Source of the DNA: CAYYHA01 sp964471535
GTDB taxonomy: Bacteria; Myxococcota; Myxococcia; SLRQ01
Direction: 5' to 3'
Length of the DNA stretch: 9,156 bases
Assembly: GCA_964471535.1 (NCBI GenBank)
Contig: CAYYHA010000172.1
Coordinates: 1 to 9,156 of the forward strand
Shown here: positions 1 to 6,102 of the stretch, piece by piece
Layout of the letters: each line of letters begins with the position of its first letter
Numbering within the stretch: position 1 is the first letter of the stretch
Program-made: the position numbers and the translations under genes
Notes under the pieces: model-generated
Seen by the model: only the letters and a program-made list of their open reading frames with translations
Database searches by the model: none
Told to the model about the DNA's origin: nothing

Positions 1-683
1 ACCGGCCCGAGTACAAGCGCGAACTCGAGCGCATCAAGGCCGAGATCACCGACCCGTACCGGCGTCGCAAGGCGATCGAGAAGCTGCAGGACGAGATCCC
101 CCCGGTGACCGACTTCGACGTGCTCTTCATTCCCGACCGCTACCAGACGGTCAGTCTCATCGCACCTGCCCTGGCGGTCGAGGACGTGATCACCAACGTC
201 TGCGAGGAGCGCGACCTGGAACGGATCAAGAAGACGACGGGAAAGAATCGCCTGGGGCTCGTGCGACTGCTCGGGACGAATACGTGGAACCATCCCGACC
301 TCGTGGAGCGGGGCGGGAAGTACGTGCGCTGCGCGATCTTCGTCGACGGCTTCTTCGCCGGGAGCGCGCGCAAGGCCACCGCCGAGTTCGTCAACGCCTT
401 CCAGAAGGTGCACGGGGAAGGGAGGACACCCGGGTACCTCGAGGCGACCGGCTACGACAGTGCCGCAATCGTCAAGGCCGCCATCACGAAGCATGCGCCC
501 CAAACGCGCGCCGAGATGCGCGAGGCGCTCGCCCATACCGATGGCTTCCCTGGCGCTACGGGAGAGATTCGTTTCGATGCCGAGGGCGAGGTACAAAAGA
601 AGCTCTTCTTCCTGACCGTGGATCGGAAGGAGGGCATCGTCGAGGTCGACGTGGAGCACTGGCCGGCACCGCCCGGTGGCTGA
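1..683 (+). CDS. periplasmic ligand-binding-fold protein, C-terminal part (N terminus outside window)
   Basis: The reading frame is open from base 3 to the TGA at 681-683, so this is the end of a longer protein. A GTG at 105 is an unlikely start because coding-like sequence continues upstream without a stop: a charged helical stretch rich in Lys, Arg and Glu. The segment DVLFIPDRYQT followed by LIAPALAVEDV, then LLGTNTWNHPDL, a FVDGFF motif and YLEATGYDSA resembles the second lobe of type-I periplasmic binding proteins (Leu/Ile/Val-binding or LppC/penicillin-binding-protein-activator type). In that family these segments line the sugar- or amino-acid-like binding cleft and the late helix. The C-terminal part, with FPGATGEIRFDAEGEV, matches the usual G-x-I-x-F-D-x-x-G element. 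The cellular site would be periplasmic or lipoprotein-anchored, but the signal sequence is not in view. Whether it serves an ABC transporter or peptidoglycan synthesis cannot be told from this fragment. It converges with the minus-strand gene that ends at 728. Confidence 0.75.
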   Translation, partial: RPEYKRELERIKAEITDPYRRRKAIEKLQDEIPPVTDFDVLFIPDRYQTVSLIAPALAVEDVITNVCEERDLERIKKTTGKNRLGLVRLLGTNTWNHPDLVERGGKYVRCAIFVDGFFAGSARKATAEFVNAFQKVHGEGRTPGYLEATGYDSAAIVKAAITKHAPQTRAEMREALAHTDGFPGATGEIRFDAEGEVQKKLFFLTVDRKEGIVEVDVEHWPAPPGG

Positions 684-727
684 CGGTGGCCTCTGTGGCT
701 GGCGCCGAGCAGGGCAGCGGCTGGGCG

Positions 728-1588
728 TCAGTAGCTGGCGATCTCCAGGAAGATGACGATGGGCGCCCGGCCGCCGATGCCGCCCCAGAGTGGCAGGCTG
801 ACCCACAGTGCCGGCGCCGCGCCGCCGAGCCGCAGCCGCATGCCGGGTGCGAGGCTCAGCATGGCACCCTCGCTCTCGCCGGCGGAGGAGAGGCCCTGGC
901 TGCCGGCGAGCTCGACGAAGCCCCAAATGCCCTTGAAGGCGCGCACTGCCAAAAGAAGGCTCCCGTGGAAACTCACCGTGGCGGGCGCCGCATCGAGGGG
1001 CAAGAGGATGGTGGGTCCGAGTTCTGCGTCGAAGGCGATGCGCCCGAGATCGAGTGCCGCGGCCGCATCGAGACGAACCGCGGCGAGGCCCGGCGTCCAG
1101 CGTTCGAAGTCGTAGCTGGAGATGGTGCGGAGGACACCGAAGCGTTGGTCCAGATCCGATCCGGGGCCGACGGCGGGTGCGGTGGGGATTCGGCCCATGA
1201 GGGCGCCGCCGTAGCGCAGACCTGCGCGCACACCGAGGGGAACATAGGCGGATCCGCGGGCACCGACGCCGACCTGTCCGAAGAGCGGCGCTGCCGGTTC
1301 ACCGGGTGCGGTGGCGTAGCCGAAGGGAAGCTCCACCATGAACGCGATGGCCGGATCGACCTGATAGTCGATGCCCAGCGGGAAGGCGAGTCCGCTCATG
1401 CCCTCGAGCGTCCCGAACTCGGTGCTGAGGTGGAAGACATTGCGCGGATTCAGGTCGACGCCGCGAGCGGGCCGGGGCCCTACGGGAATTTCCTGCGCGT
1501 CGGCGGGCGAGAAGAGCAGCAACGTGAGGGCCGCACTGGCGATGCGTCCGCCGAGACGCAGGGCTCGATTTTCAAGCGCGGTTCGCAC
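728..1588 (-). CDS. secreted protein, probable outer-membrane beta-barrel
   Basis: This encodes 286 residues. I chose the GTG at 1588 because it directly precedes a good signal peptide: Arg-rich n-region, hydrophobic core IASAALTLLLF at about residues 16-26, and an A-D-A cleavage site near residue 31. An AGAAGG box lies 6 nt upstream of that GTG. The longer in-frame ATG at 1672 would add a Ser/Arg-rich, unstructured-looking stretch lying inside the upstream gene. After cleavage the chain alternates short amphipathic, Gly- and aromatic-containing strands separated by turns, for example near AIAFMVELPFGY, GVRAGLRYGGALMGRI, GFVELAGS and PALWVSLPLWGG. It ends in Tyr, as many outer-membrane barrels end in an aromatic residue. 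No catalytic motif is visible. The start overlaps the end of the DsbA/HCCA-like gene by 17 bp, so the two are probably cotranscribed and translationally coupled. The barrel assignment is inferred from composition and strand pattern. The specific family was not recognised, so a substrate or role cannot be named. Confidence 0.7.
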   Translation of the reverse strand: MRTALENRALRLGGRIASAALTLLLFSPADAQEIPVGPRPARGVDLNPRNVFHLSTEFGTLEGMSGLAFPLGIDYQVDPAIAFMVELPFGYATAPGEPAAPLFGQVGVGARGSAYVPLGVRAGLRYGGALMGRIPTAPAVGPGSDLDQRFGVLRTISSYDFERWTPGLAAVRLDAAAALDLGRIAFDAELGPTILLPLDAAPATVSFHGSLLLAVRAFKGIWGFVELAGSQGLSSAGESEGAMLSLAPGMRLRLGGAAPALWVSLPLWGGIGGRAPIVIFLEIASY

Positions 1589-2171
1589 GCAGGGCCTTCT
1601 CGACGAAGAGGAGTCGGTCGTTTCCGAAGAAGAGCGCGTCACCGACGAAGACCGTTGGCGCCCCAAACACACCTCTGTCCACGGCTTCTTGGGTGATCGC
1701 TTTGAGCCGCTGTTTCACGTGACCGGATTTGGTGCGCTCGAGCATCGGACCGGGATGGGCGCCGGCCTCCTCGAGGCAGCGGCGGAGCACGGCTTCCTCA
1801 GCGACGTTTTCGCCTCGAACCCACATCGCCCGAAACGCCGCTTTCAGGAAGGGCACTTGCAGACCGCGCTCGTCGCAGGCGACGGCAAGGCGCATGCATG
1901 CGAGGGTGTTGGTGGGGAAGGCGGGATTCATGCGGAAGGGCACGCCGTAGTGCTCGGCCCACAGCGTGAGATCGCGCATCTGCCACGCGGCGAGGCGTGG
2001 ATTGTCCAGCGTCGCGGGGCGTACGCCGAGCGCCTTGAAGACGCCGCCGAGGAGCATCGGCCGCCAGGCGAGCACGGCACCGCCTTCGCTGGCGATACGC
2101 TCGATCTGTGTGTGCGCGAGGTAGCTGTAGGGGCTTCCGATGTCGTAGAAAAACTCCACCACCTGGGCCAT
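1572..2171 (-). CDS. DsbA-family / 2-hydroxychromene-2-carboxylate isomerase-like protein
   Basis: This encodes 199 residues. The ATG at 2171 is fixed by a strong AAGGAGG box with 5-nt spacing. Longer in-frame starts run into the divergent gene and encode Ser/Arg-rich sequence without family resemblance. The protein opens with VVEFFYDIGSPYSYLA: beta strand 1 of a thioredoxin fold, then a G-S-P-Y-S active-site loop (Ser13) in place of the C-x-x-C of true DsbA. HCCA isomerases and kappa-class glutathione transferases use a Ser at this place to activate glutathione. An all-helical insertion occupies roughly residues 45-160. The cis-Pro loop follows at GVFGAPTVFV (Pro172), then FFGNDRL near residue 185, a stretch diagnostic of the HCCA isomerase branch. 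There is no signal peptide, so it should be cytosolic. The likely chemistry is glutathione-dependent isomerisation or conjugation of an aromatic or hydrophobic compound; the real substrate is unknown. A naphthalene-pathway role is not supported because no other catabolic genes are present. It is the first gene of a two-gene minus-strand unit. Confidence 0.88.
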   Translation of the reverse strand: MAQVVEFFYDIGSPYSYLAHTQIERIASEGGAVLAWRPMLLGGVFKALGVRPATLDNPRLAAWQMRDLTLWAEHYGVPFRMNPAFPTNTLACMRLAVACDERGLQVPFLKAAFRAMWVRGENVAEEAVLRRCLEEAGAHPGPMLERTKSGHVKQRLKAITQEAVDRGVFGAPTVFVGDALFFGNDRLLFVEKALRANRA

Positions 2172-2176
2172 ATGCG

Positions 2177-2183
2177 CCTCCTT
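2177..2183 (-). promoter_or_regulatory. strong ribosome binding site for the HCCA-isomerase-like gene
   Basis: Read on the minus strand the bases are AAGGAGG, 5 nt before the ATG at 2171. This near-perfect anti-16S match decides the start codon over upstream in-frame ATGs at 2195 and beyond. Confidence 0.85.
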
Positions 2184-2193
2184 CGCGGTCGCG

Positions 2194-2199
2194 AGCATA
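2194..2199 (-). promoter_or_regulatory. putative -10 box of the minus-strand unit
   Basis: The minus-strand bases read TATGCT, five of six matches to the TATAAT consensus. Transcription would begin near 2187, giving a leader of about 16 nt that contains the AAGGAGG site. No convincing -35 box is visible about 17 nt upstream (the region is C/G-rich), so an activator or a non-housekeeping sigma factor is possible. This was judged by eye. Confidence 0.4.
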
Positions 2200-2231
2200 C
2201 CATCGGGTCGCCCCACGGTAGGGGGCGCGGG

Positions 2232-2237
2232 TATACT
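2232..2237 (+). promoter_or_regulatory. putative -10 box, leaderless start of the signalling operon
   Basis: TATACT stands out in very GC-rich surroundings and ends 7 nt before the ATG at 2245. A -10 box normally lies 6-8 nt before the transcription start, so the mRNA would begin at or next to the A of the ATG and carry no leader. Consistent with this, no Shine-Dalgarno-like sequence precedes the ATG (the bases are GCGGGCG). No good -35 hexamer is visible. It is the only obvious promoter for the seven-gene plus-strand run. Confidence 0.45.
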
Positions 2238-2244
2238 GCGGGCG

Positions 2245-2622
2245 ATGGCCGCACGCATCCTGGTGGTGGACGATTCGGCGGCGGTGGCCCGGCAGATCGA
2301 GCGCATCGGCGCCGAGTCGAAACGCTTCGAGGTCGTGGCCCACGCCAAAAACGGTGCGGAGGCGGTGCGGCTCTATGCGGCCGAACGGCCGGACCTTGTC
2401 CTGATGGACATCGTCATGCCGGTGATGGACGGTCTGCAGGCCCTTCGCGCGATTTTGGGCCTTGATGCGCGCGCTCGGGTCGTCATGCTCTCCTCGGTCG
2501 GTGGGGTGGGCGAGAAGGCTTCGGAGGCGCTGCGCCTCGGGGCGCGCGAAGTGGTTTCGAAGCCCTTCAACTTCGACGACATCGTCGCGGCGGTCGATCG
2601 TGTGCTGGCAGGTGCGACGTGA
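2245..2622 (+). CDS. single-domain response regulator (CheY-like receiver)
   Basis: This encodes 125 residues, the length of an isolated receiver domain, with no DNA-binding or enzymatic output domain. The acidic pair Asp9-Asp10 in ILVVDDS, the phosphoacceptor Asp55 in LVLMDIVMP, the switch Ser83 in VVMLSS and the conserved Lys106 in VSKPF are all present. It should therefore be phosphorylatable and bind Mg2+. Such stand-alone receivers act by docking on a partner protein, as CheY does on the flagellar motor, or as phosphorelay carriers. The stop overlaps the next start by 4 bp (GTGA). That next gene encodes a CheX-like phosphatase, so the two probably form a receiver/phosphatase pair made in fixed ratio. 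The ATG at 2245 is chosen because the conserved fold starts at once and a -10 box lies just upstream, suggesting leaderless expression. The cognate kinase may be the histidine kinase at 6099 or lie elsewhere. Confidence 0.93.
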   Translation: MAARILVVDDSAAVARQIERIGAESKRFEVVAHAKNGAEAVRLYAAERPDLVLMDIVMPVMDGLQALRAILGLDARARVVMLSSVGGVGEKASEALRLGAREVVSKPFNFDDIVAAVDRVLAGAT

Positions 2623-3458
2623 GTGTGAAGTTCTTCGGCCAGTTTCTTCTGGAACGCGGCGTGGTGAGCCGTGATGCGCTCGTCACGGCGCTCGAGCTGC
2701 AGGATGAGCGCAATATGCGCCTGGGTGCCTATGCGGTCCGGCGCGGGTACATGACCGAGGCAGACGCGGAGCGGCTCAACCACCAGCAGCTCACCGTCGA
2801 CCGCCGATTTGGAGAGCTCGCGGTGGAAGCGGGTCTCCTCACGCCGGAGCAGGTGCAGGAGCTGCTCACCCTGCAACAGAACGATTATTTGCTGCTAGGC
2901 GAAGCATTGCTAGAGCTGGGACAGCTCGATCGGGCGACCCTGGAGCGGGAGCTGAAGGCGTTCAAGGACGATCAGGCCCGTTACCTGGTCGATGACGTCG
3001 TCTTTCCCCCTGGCGTGCGCGATGCGTCGCTCTTGGCGCTTCCAGTGGATCTGACGGCGAAGATCCTTCTGCGCACCGTCGGGCTCACGACTAAGATCGG
3101 CGAGGGGGAGCGAGAGCGCAGGCCGCCGGTGGATCGCCTGTTCTCGGTGACGGTCCACCTGTCGGGAAGCCTGATGGCCTCCTACACCCTCTCGGTTTCC
3201 AGGGACATCGCCGAGGCGGTGTTCCAGCAGATGACCGGGGGCGAGTCGCCTCGCGACGATGCGGAAATCGTCGATGCGTTGAAGGAGCTTTGCAACGTCA
3301 TCTGCGGCAATGCCACTGCACGAATGGCCCAAGCCGGCCGGGTGGTCGAGATCAGCCCGCCGGAGGAGGGAGCCCCTGAGCCTCCGGAGGGCGGCCACTA
3401 TGTACTCTTCCCGCTCCACGTCGCAGAGGGCGCGATCGAGGTGCGGATCACCCAGTGA
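2619..3458 (+). CDS. CheX/CheC-like phosphatase with N-terminal MshEN-like repeats
   Basis: This encodes 279 residues from a GTG that overlaps the preceding stop. Residues 6-121 are four repeats at exact 29-residue spacing (landmark Gly at 7, 36, 65 and 94), each an (R)(L/F)G...G-x-(L/M/V) helix pair ending near Gln. This resembles the N-terminal domain of type II secretion and pilus ATPases (MshEN/GspE-N), some of which bind cyclic di-GMP. Residues 140-279 look like a CheX/CheC domain. DALKELCN carries the phosphatase signature D-x3-E-x2-N as Asp219, Glu223 and Asn226, followed by GNA and, 20-21 residues later, the expected Pro (247/248). In CheC/CheX, the Glu and Asn dephosphorylate CheY-phosphate. 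The obvious substrate is the receiver encoded immediately upstream. The protein has no signal peptide or membrane segment, so it is cytosolic. The phosphatase assignment is fairly secure. Ligand binding by the repeats is an inference, because repeats 1 and 4 lack the consensus Arg. Confidence 0.82.
   Translation: MSVKFFGQFLLERGVVSRDALVTALELQDERNMRLGAYAVRRGYMTEADAERLNHQQLTVDRRFGELAVEAGLLTPEQVQELLTLQQNDYLLLGEALLELGQLDRATLERELKAFKDDQARYLVDDVVFPPGVRDASLLALPVDLTAKILLRTVGLTTKIGEGERERRPPVDRLFSVTVHLSGSLMASYTLSVSRDIAEAVFQQMTGGESPRDDAEIVDALKELCNVICGNATARMAQAGRVVEISPPEEGAPEPPEGGHYVLFPLHVAEGAIEVRITQ
2634..2981 (+). repeat. four tandem 29-codon repeats encoding MshEN-like half-domains
   Basis: Aligned starts are FFGQFLLERG (residue 5), RLGAYAVRRG (34), RFGELAVEAG (63) and LLGEALLELG (92), each followed by a second helix. 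Repeats 1-3 have Gln at the 24th position (Gln28, Gln57, Gln86), matching the published MshEN pattern RLG...Q. The fourth has Phe there and lacks the Arg. The repeats are diverged in DNA, so they are old protein-level duplications rather than recent DNA repeats. Confidence 0.7.
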
Positions 3459-5449
3459 TGCCGCTGACCCTCGATCGAATCTTCGCTGCGGACGGCCTCC
3501 TTGCGTCGGCCCTTCCCCATTACGAGCCGCGCGCGGCGCAGCGTGAGATGGCCGAAGCGGTGGCGCGTGCCCTGCGTGAAGAGCGACACCTCGTCGTCGA
3601 GGCAGGGACGGGAACTGGAAAGACGCTCGGCTATCTCGTTCCCGCGCTCCTCTCGGGTCGAAGGATCTTAGTGAGCACGGCGACACGGGCTCTGCAGGAG
3701 CAGATCGCAAGGCACGACCTGCCGCGCCTGGCCCATGCACTCGACCGCCCCGTGGATGCCGCCTTGCTGAAGGGCCGGAGCAACTACGTCTGCGATCTTC
3801 GGCTGATGCGGCTGAAGGAGCAGCCGGCGCTGGCCGGCGGCATCGAGGAGGCGGCGCTCCATCGGGTCGAGCGGTGGCTGGGGGTGACCGAGACGGGAGA
3901 TCGGGCCGAGTGTCATGATCTGCCAGAGGCCTGGCCAGGGTGGCAGGAGATCGTCTCCACCTCGGAGACCTGCATCGGCTCCGCCTGTGAGGCGCATGCC
4001 CGCTGCTTCGTCATGAAGGCGCGCGCCCGTGCCGAGGCGGCGCAGATCGTGATCGTCAACCATCACCTCTTCTTCGCAGACCTGGCCCTCCGGACCTCCG
4101 CTGCCGGTGTCCTCGCGGGGGCGGCGATTCTCCCGCCCTACGAGGCGGTGATCTTCGACGAGGCGCACACGGTCGAGGATCTGGCGACGCATTTCTTCGG
4201 CCACCGCCTCTCCTCTCGCAGCCTCGAGGGCCTCGCTCGGGATGCGCAGCGCTTCTCCGAGCGCTGTCCGGGCGGAGGACGCGGGCTCGCGCGCGCCGGC
4301 GAGCGCCTCCTGGGACGTGCGCAGCGCTTCTTCGAGGCGCTTCCCGTCGGCACCGGCCGCTGGCGCCTGGAGCCAGAGGCGCTCGCCGCAGCGGGGCAGG
4401 ATCACGAGGCGGTCGCCGAGGCGCTCTCGGTGCTCGCCGACCTCTGCGCCCCGGTGGCGGAGATGGGGAACGAAGAGGCGGCGGCGCTGGGGCGGCGGGC
4501 CCTCCTCGCTCGAGAGGCCCTCGCCCTCTTCACGCTGCAGCCCGACCCGGGCCTGGTCTACTGGGCGGAGCGCCGTCCCCGCAGCCTCTCGCTGCACGCC
4601 TCCCCCATCGACGTGGCGGAGATCCTGCGCGAGCGCCTGCTTGCCGATGTGCCCTGCGTGTTCACGAGTGCCACCCTGTCGGTGGCCGGCCGTCTCGATT
4701 ACTTCCTCGGGCGGATCGGTTTCGACCCGGGCAGCGAGGTCGAGACGCGGATCCTCGATTCCCCCTTCGACTTCTCGGCGCAGGCCGCACTCTACCTGCC
4801 GGAAGACCTGCCGCCGCCGGGCAGCGGGTCGCACGCGCGGGCGGTGGCGGAAGAGACGCGGGAGCTGGCGGAACTCACCCTGGGGCGCGCCTTCGTGCTC
4901 TGCACCAGCCTGCGCAACATGGCGGCGATCCATCGCCATCTCGCCAGCGCTTCACTGCCCTGGCCCCTCTACGTTCAAGGCGAGGCGCCCAAGGCGGTCC
5001 TGCTCGACCGCTTTCGCGCTGTGCCGGGCATCCTCGTCGCGACTCAAAGTTTCTGGGAAGGGGTCGATGTACCCGGTGATGCGCTCTCCCTGGTGGTCAT
5101 CGACAAGCTTCCCTTTCAGGCGCCGGATGACCCCGTCGTGGCCGCCCGCATCGAGTACTTGGGGGCGAGGGGGGTGAGCCCCTTCTCCGCCTACCAGCTC
5201 CCCCGTGCGGCGCTGGCCTTGAAACAGGGCTTTGGGCGGCTGATCCGAAGCCGCCGTGACCGAGGCATCGTCACCGTCTGCGATGCGCGTCTTCGTACCC
5301 GCAGCTATGGCCGATACTTCCTGGAGACGCTCCCGCCCTGCCCGAGCTTCCACAGCCGGGACGCCCTGCGCACCTGGTGGCAGGGCGGCGGGGCATCCAC
5401 TAGACTTGGTGCCGATCGATGCAGCTCAATGCCTCACAACGGGAGCTGA
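3458..5449 (+). CDS. dinG: DinG/YoaA-family ATP-dependent DNA helicase (superfamily 2, XPD-like)
   Basis: This encodes 663 residues from the ATG at 3458, which overlaps the previous stop by 1 bp (TGATG). A GTG at 3455 is possible but no better placed. The domains run in helicase order: a Q-motif-like PRAAQREM near residue 25, Walker A GTGTGKT (50-56), motif Ia VSTATRALQEQ, an iron-sulfur-type cysteine set (Cys112, Cys172, Cys177, Cys183), VNHHLFFADL, the DEAH box (234-237), then the second RecA lobe with VLCTSLRNM, SFWEGVDVPG and motif VI QGFGRLIRS. The four Cys match the 4Fe-4S cluster of DinG, YoaA and XPD. The role is 5'-3' unwinding of damaged or structured DNA, including R-loops and stalled forks, in the cytoplasm. 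The length is normal for the family and no exonuclease domain is fused. The final 20 or so residues are poorly conserved in appearance and overlap the GTPase gene by 31 bp. I see no direct functional tie to the flanking signalling genes. The choice between DinG and YoaA is not certain. Confidence 0.92.
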   Translation: MPLTLDRIFAADGLLASALPHYEPRAAQREMAEAVARALREERHLVVEAGTGTGKTLGYLVPALLSGRRILVSTATRALQEQIARHDLPRLAHALDRPVDAALLKGRSNYVCDLRLMRLKEQPALAGGIEEAALHRVERWLGVTETGDRAECHDLPEAWPGWQEIVSTSETCIGSACEAHARCFVMKARARAEAAQIVIVNHHLFFADLALRTSAAGVLAGAAILPPYEAVIFDEAHTVEDLATHFFGHRLSSRSLEGLARDAQRFSERCPGGGRGLARAGERLLGRAQRFFEALPVGTGRWRLEPEALAAAGQDHEAVAEALSVLADLCAPVAEMGNEEAAALGRRALLAREALALFTLQPDPGLVYWAERRPRSLSLHASPIDVAEILRERLLADVPCVFTSATLSVAGRLDYFLGRIGFDPGSEVETRILDSPFDFSAQAALYLPEDLPPPGSGSHARAVAEETRELAELTLGRAFVLCTSLRNMAAIHRHLASASLPWPLYVQGEAPKAVLLDRFRAVPGILVATQSFWEGVDVPGDALSLVVIDKLPFQAPDDPVVAARIEYLGARGVSPFSAYQLPRAALALKQGFGRLIRSRRDRGIVTVCDARLRTRSYGRYFLETLPPCPSFHSRDALRTWWQGGGASTRLGADRCSSMPHNGS

Positions 5450-6102
5450 CGCTCAAGATCGTCTATTACGGTCCCGGCTTGTCGGGGAAGACGACGAATC
5501 TGCAGGCGATCCATGCCCGCCTCGATCCTTCGATCCGTGGGCGCCTGATGACTCTGGATACCGCAGACGACCGGACGCTCTTCTTCGACATGATGCCCGT
5601 CTTCTTCCGAACCCGGGCCGGCCTGAAGGTGAAGCTGAAGCTCTTCACGGTGCCCGGTCAGGTCATGCACAACTCCACCCGCCGTCTGGTGCTGCAGGGG
5701 GCCGACGCCGTCGCATTCATCGCCGACAGCCAGCGGAGCATGTCCCGTGCGAACAACGAGTACTGGCAGAACATGCTCACCAACCTGAAGCAAAACGGCA
5801 TCCGCTACGGTGAGATTCCCATTGTGGTGCAGTTCAACAAGCGGGATCTCCCGGACATCCGCTCCGACGAGGAGATCGACGAGATTGCGCGCCGTGGCGA
5901 GGAGCCGATTTACAAGGCCGTGGCCATCCGAGGGGAGGGCGTCCTCGAGACCCTCTATGGCCTCCTCAAGCTGACCTGGAAGAGCCTCGAGGCCAAGCAT
6001 GATTTCGGGAGGAAGTTCGGGCTCACCGAGTCCGAGTTTCTTGGGAGCATCTTCAAGAATCTGGATACTCGGAACACTGCGCTCGAATCGGTGCTCTCGT
6101 GA
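5419..6102 (+). CDS. MglA-like Ras-superfamily GTPase with C-terminal extension
   Basis: This encodes 227 residues. The P-loop GPGLSGKTT (18-26), the switch region DRTLFFDMMP with Arg52, LFTVPGQ (76-81), ADSQ (102-105) and the guanine-specificity motif NKRD (140-143) all match Myxococcus xanthus MglA closely. This includes the family hallmark T-V-P-G-Q in place of the usual D-x-x-G-Q, and the Arg that serves as an intrinsic finger in MglA. MglA proteins switch between GDP and GTP forms to set cell polarity and control gliding or pilus motility, usually with an MglB GTPase-activating partner; none is encoded in this window. The chain runs about 35 residues past the end of the usual 195-residue MglA fold (from about EAKHDFGRKF onward), which looks like an added docking tail. 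The start overlaps the helicase gene by 31 bp and has no good Shine-Dalgarno. The stop overlaps the histidine kinase start by 4 bp (GTGA), implying tight coexpression with the kinase. Confidence 0.92.
   Translation: MQLNASQRELTLKIVYYGPGLSGKTTNLQAIHARLDPSIRGRLMTLDTADDRTLFFDMMPVFFRTRAGLKVKLKLFTVPGQVMHNSTRRLVLQGADAVAFIADSQRSMSRANNEYWQNMLTNLKQNGIRYGEIPIVVQFNKRDLPDIRSDEEIDEIARRGEEPIYKAVAIRGEGVLETLYGLLKLTWKSLEAKHDFGRKFGLTESEFLGSIFKNLDTRNTALESVLS

Noticed and set aside
684..727. possible bidirectional terminator between convergent genes
   Set aside because: Only a weak GCCG/CGGC pairing around a 10-base loop is seen, with no T run on either strand. It is not sufficient to call a terminator.
284..1696. 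470-residue plus-strand open frame
   Set aside because: It spans the end of the ligand-binding gene and all of the minus-strand barrel gene in another frame, is Arg/Gly/Glu-rich without any domain, and is explained by high GC content. The opposing frame has a signal peptide and a ribosome binding site.
1572..2171. true DsbA disulfide oxidoreductase or naphthalene-pathway NahD
   Set aside because: The active site is Gly-Ser-Pro-Tyr-Ser with no C-x-x-C and no signal peptide, which argues against DsbA. No aromatic-degradation genes are present to support NahD specifically.
1371..2465. 364-residue plus-strand open frame
   Set aside because: It runs through the minus-strand HCCA-isomerase-like gene and the divergent promoter into the receiver gene in a wrong frame, and shows no recognisable motif.
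5378..5395. sigma-54-like TGGCA...GGCA element upstream of the GTPase gene
   Set aside because: The GG and GC doublets are two bases too far apart for the strict -24/-12 spacing, and the second element lacks the TT of TTGC.
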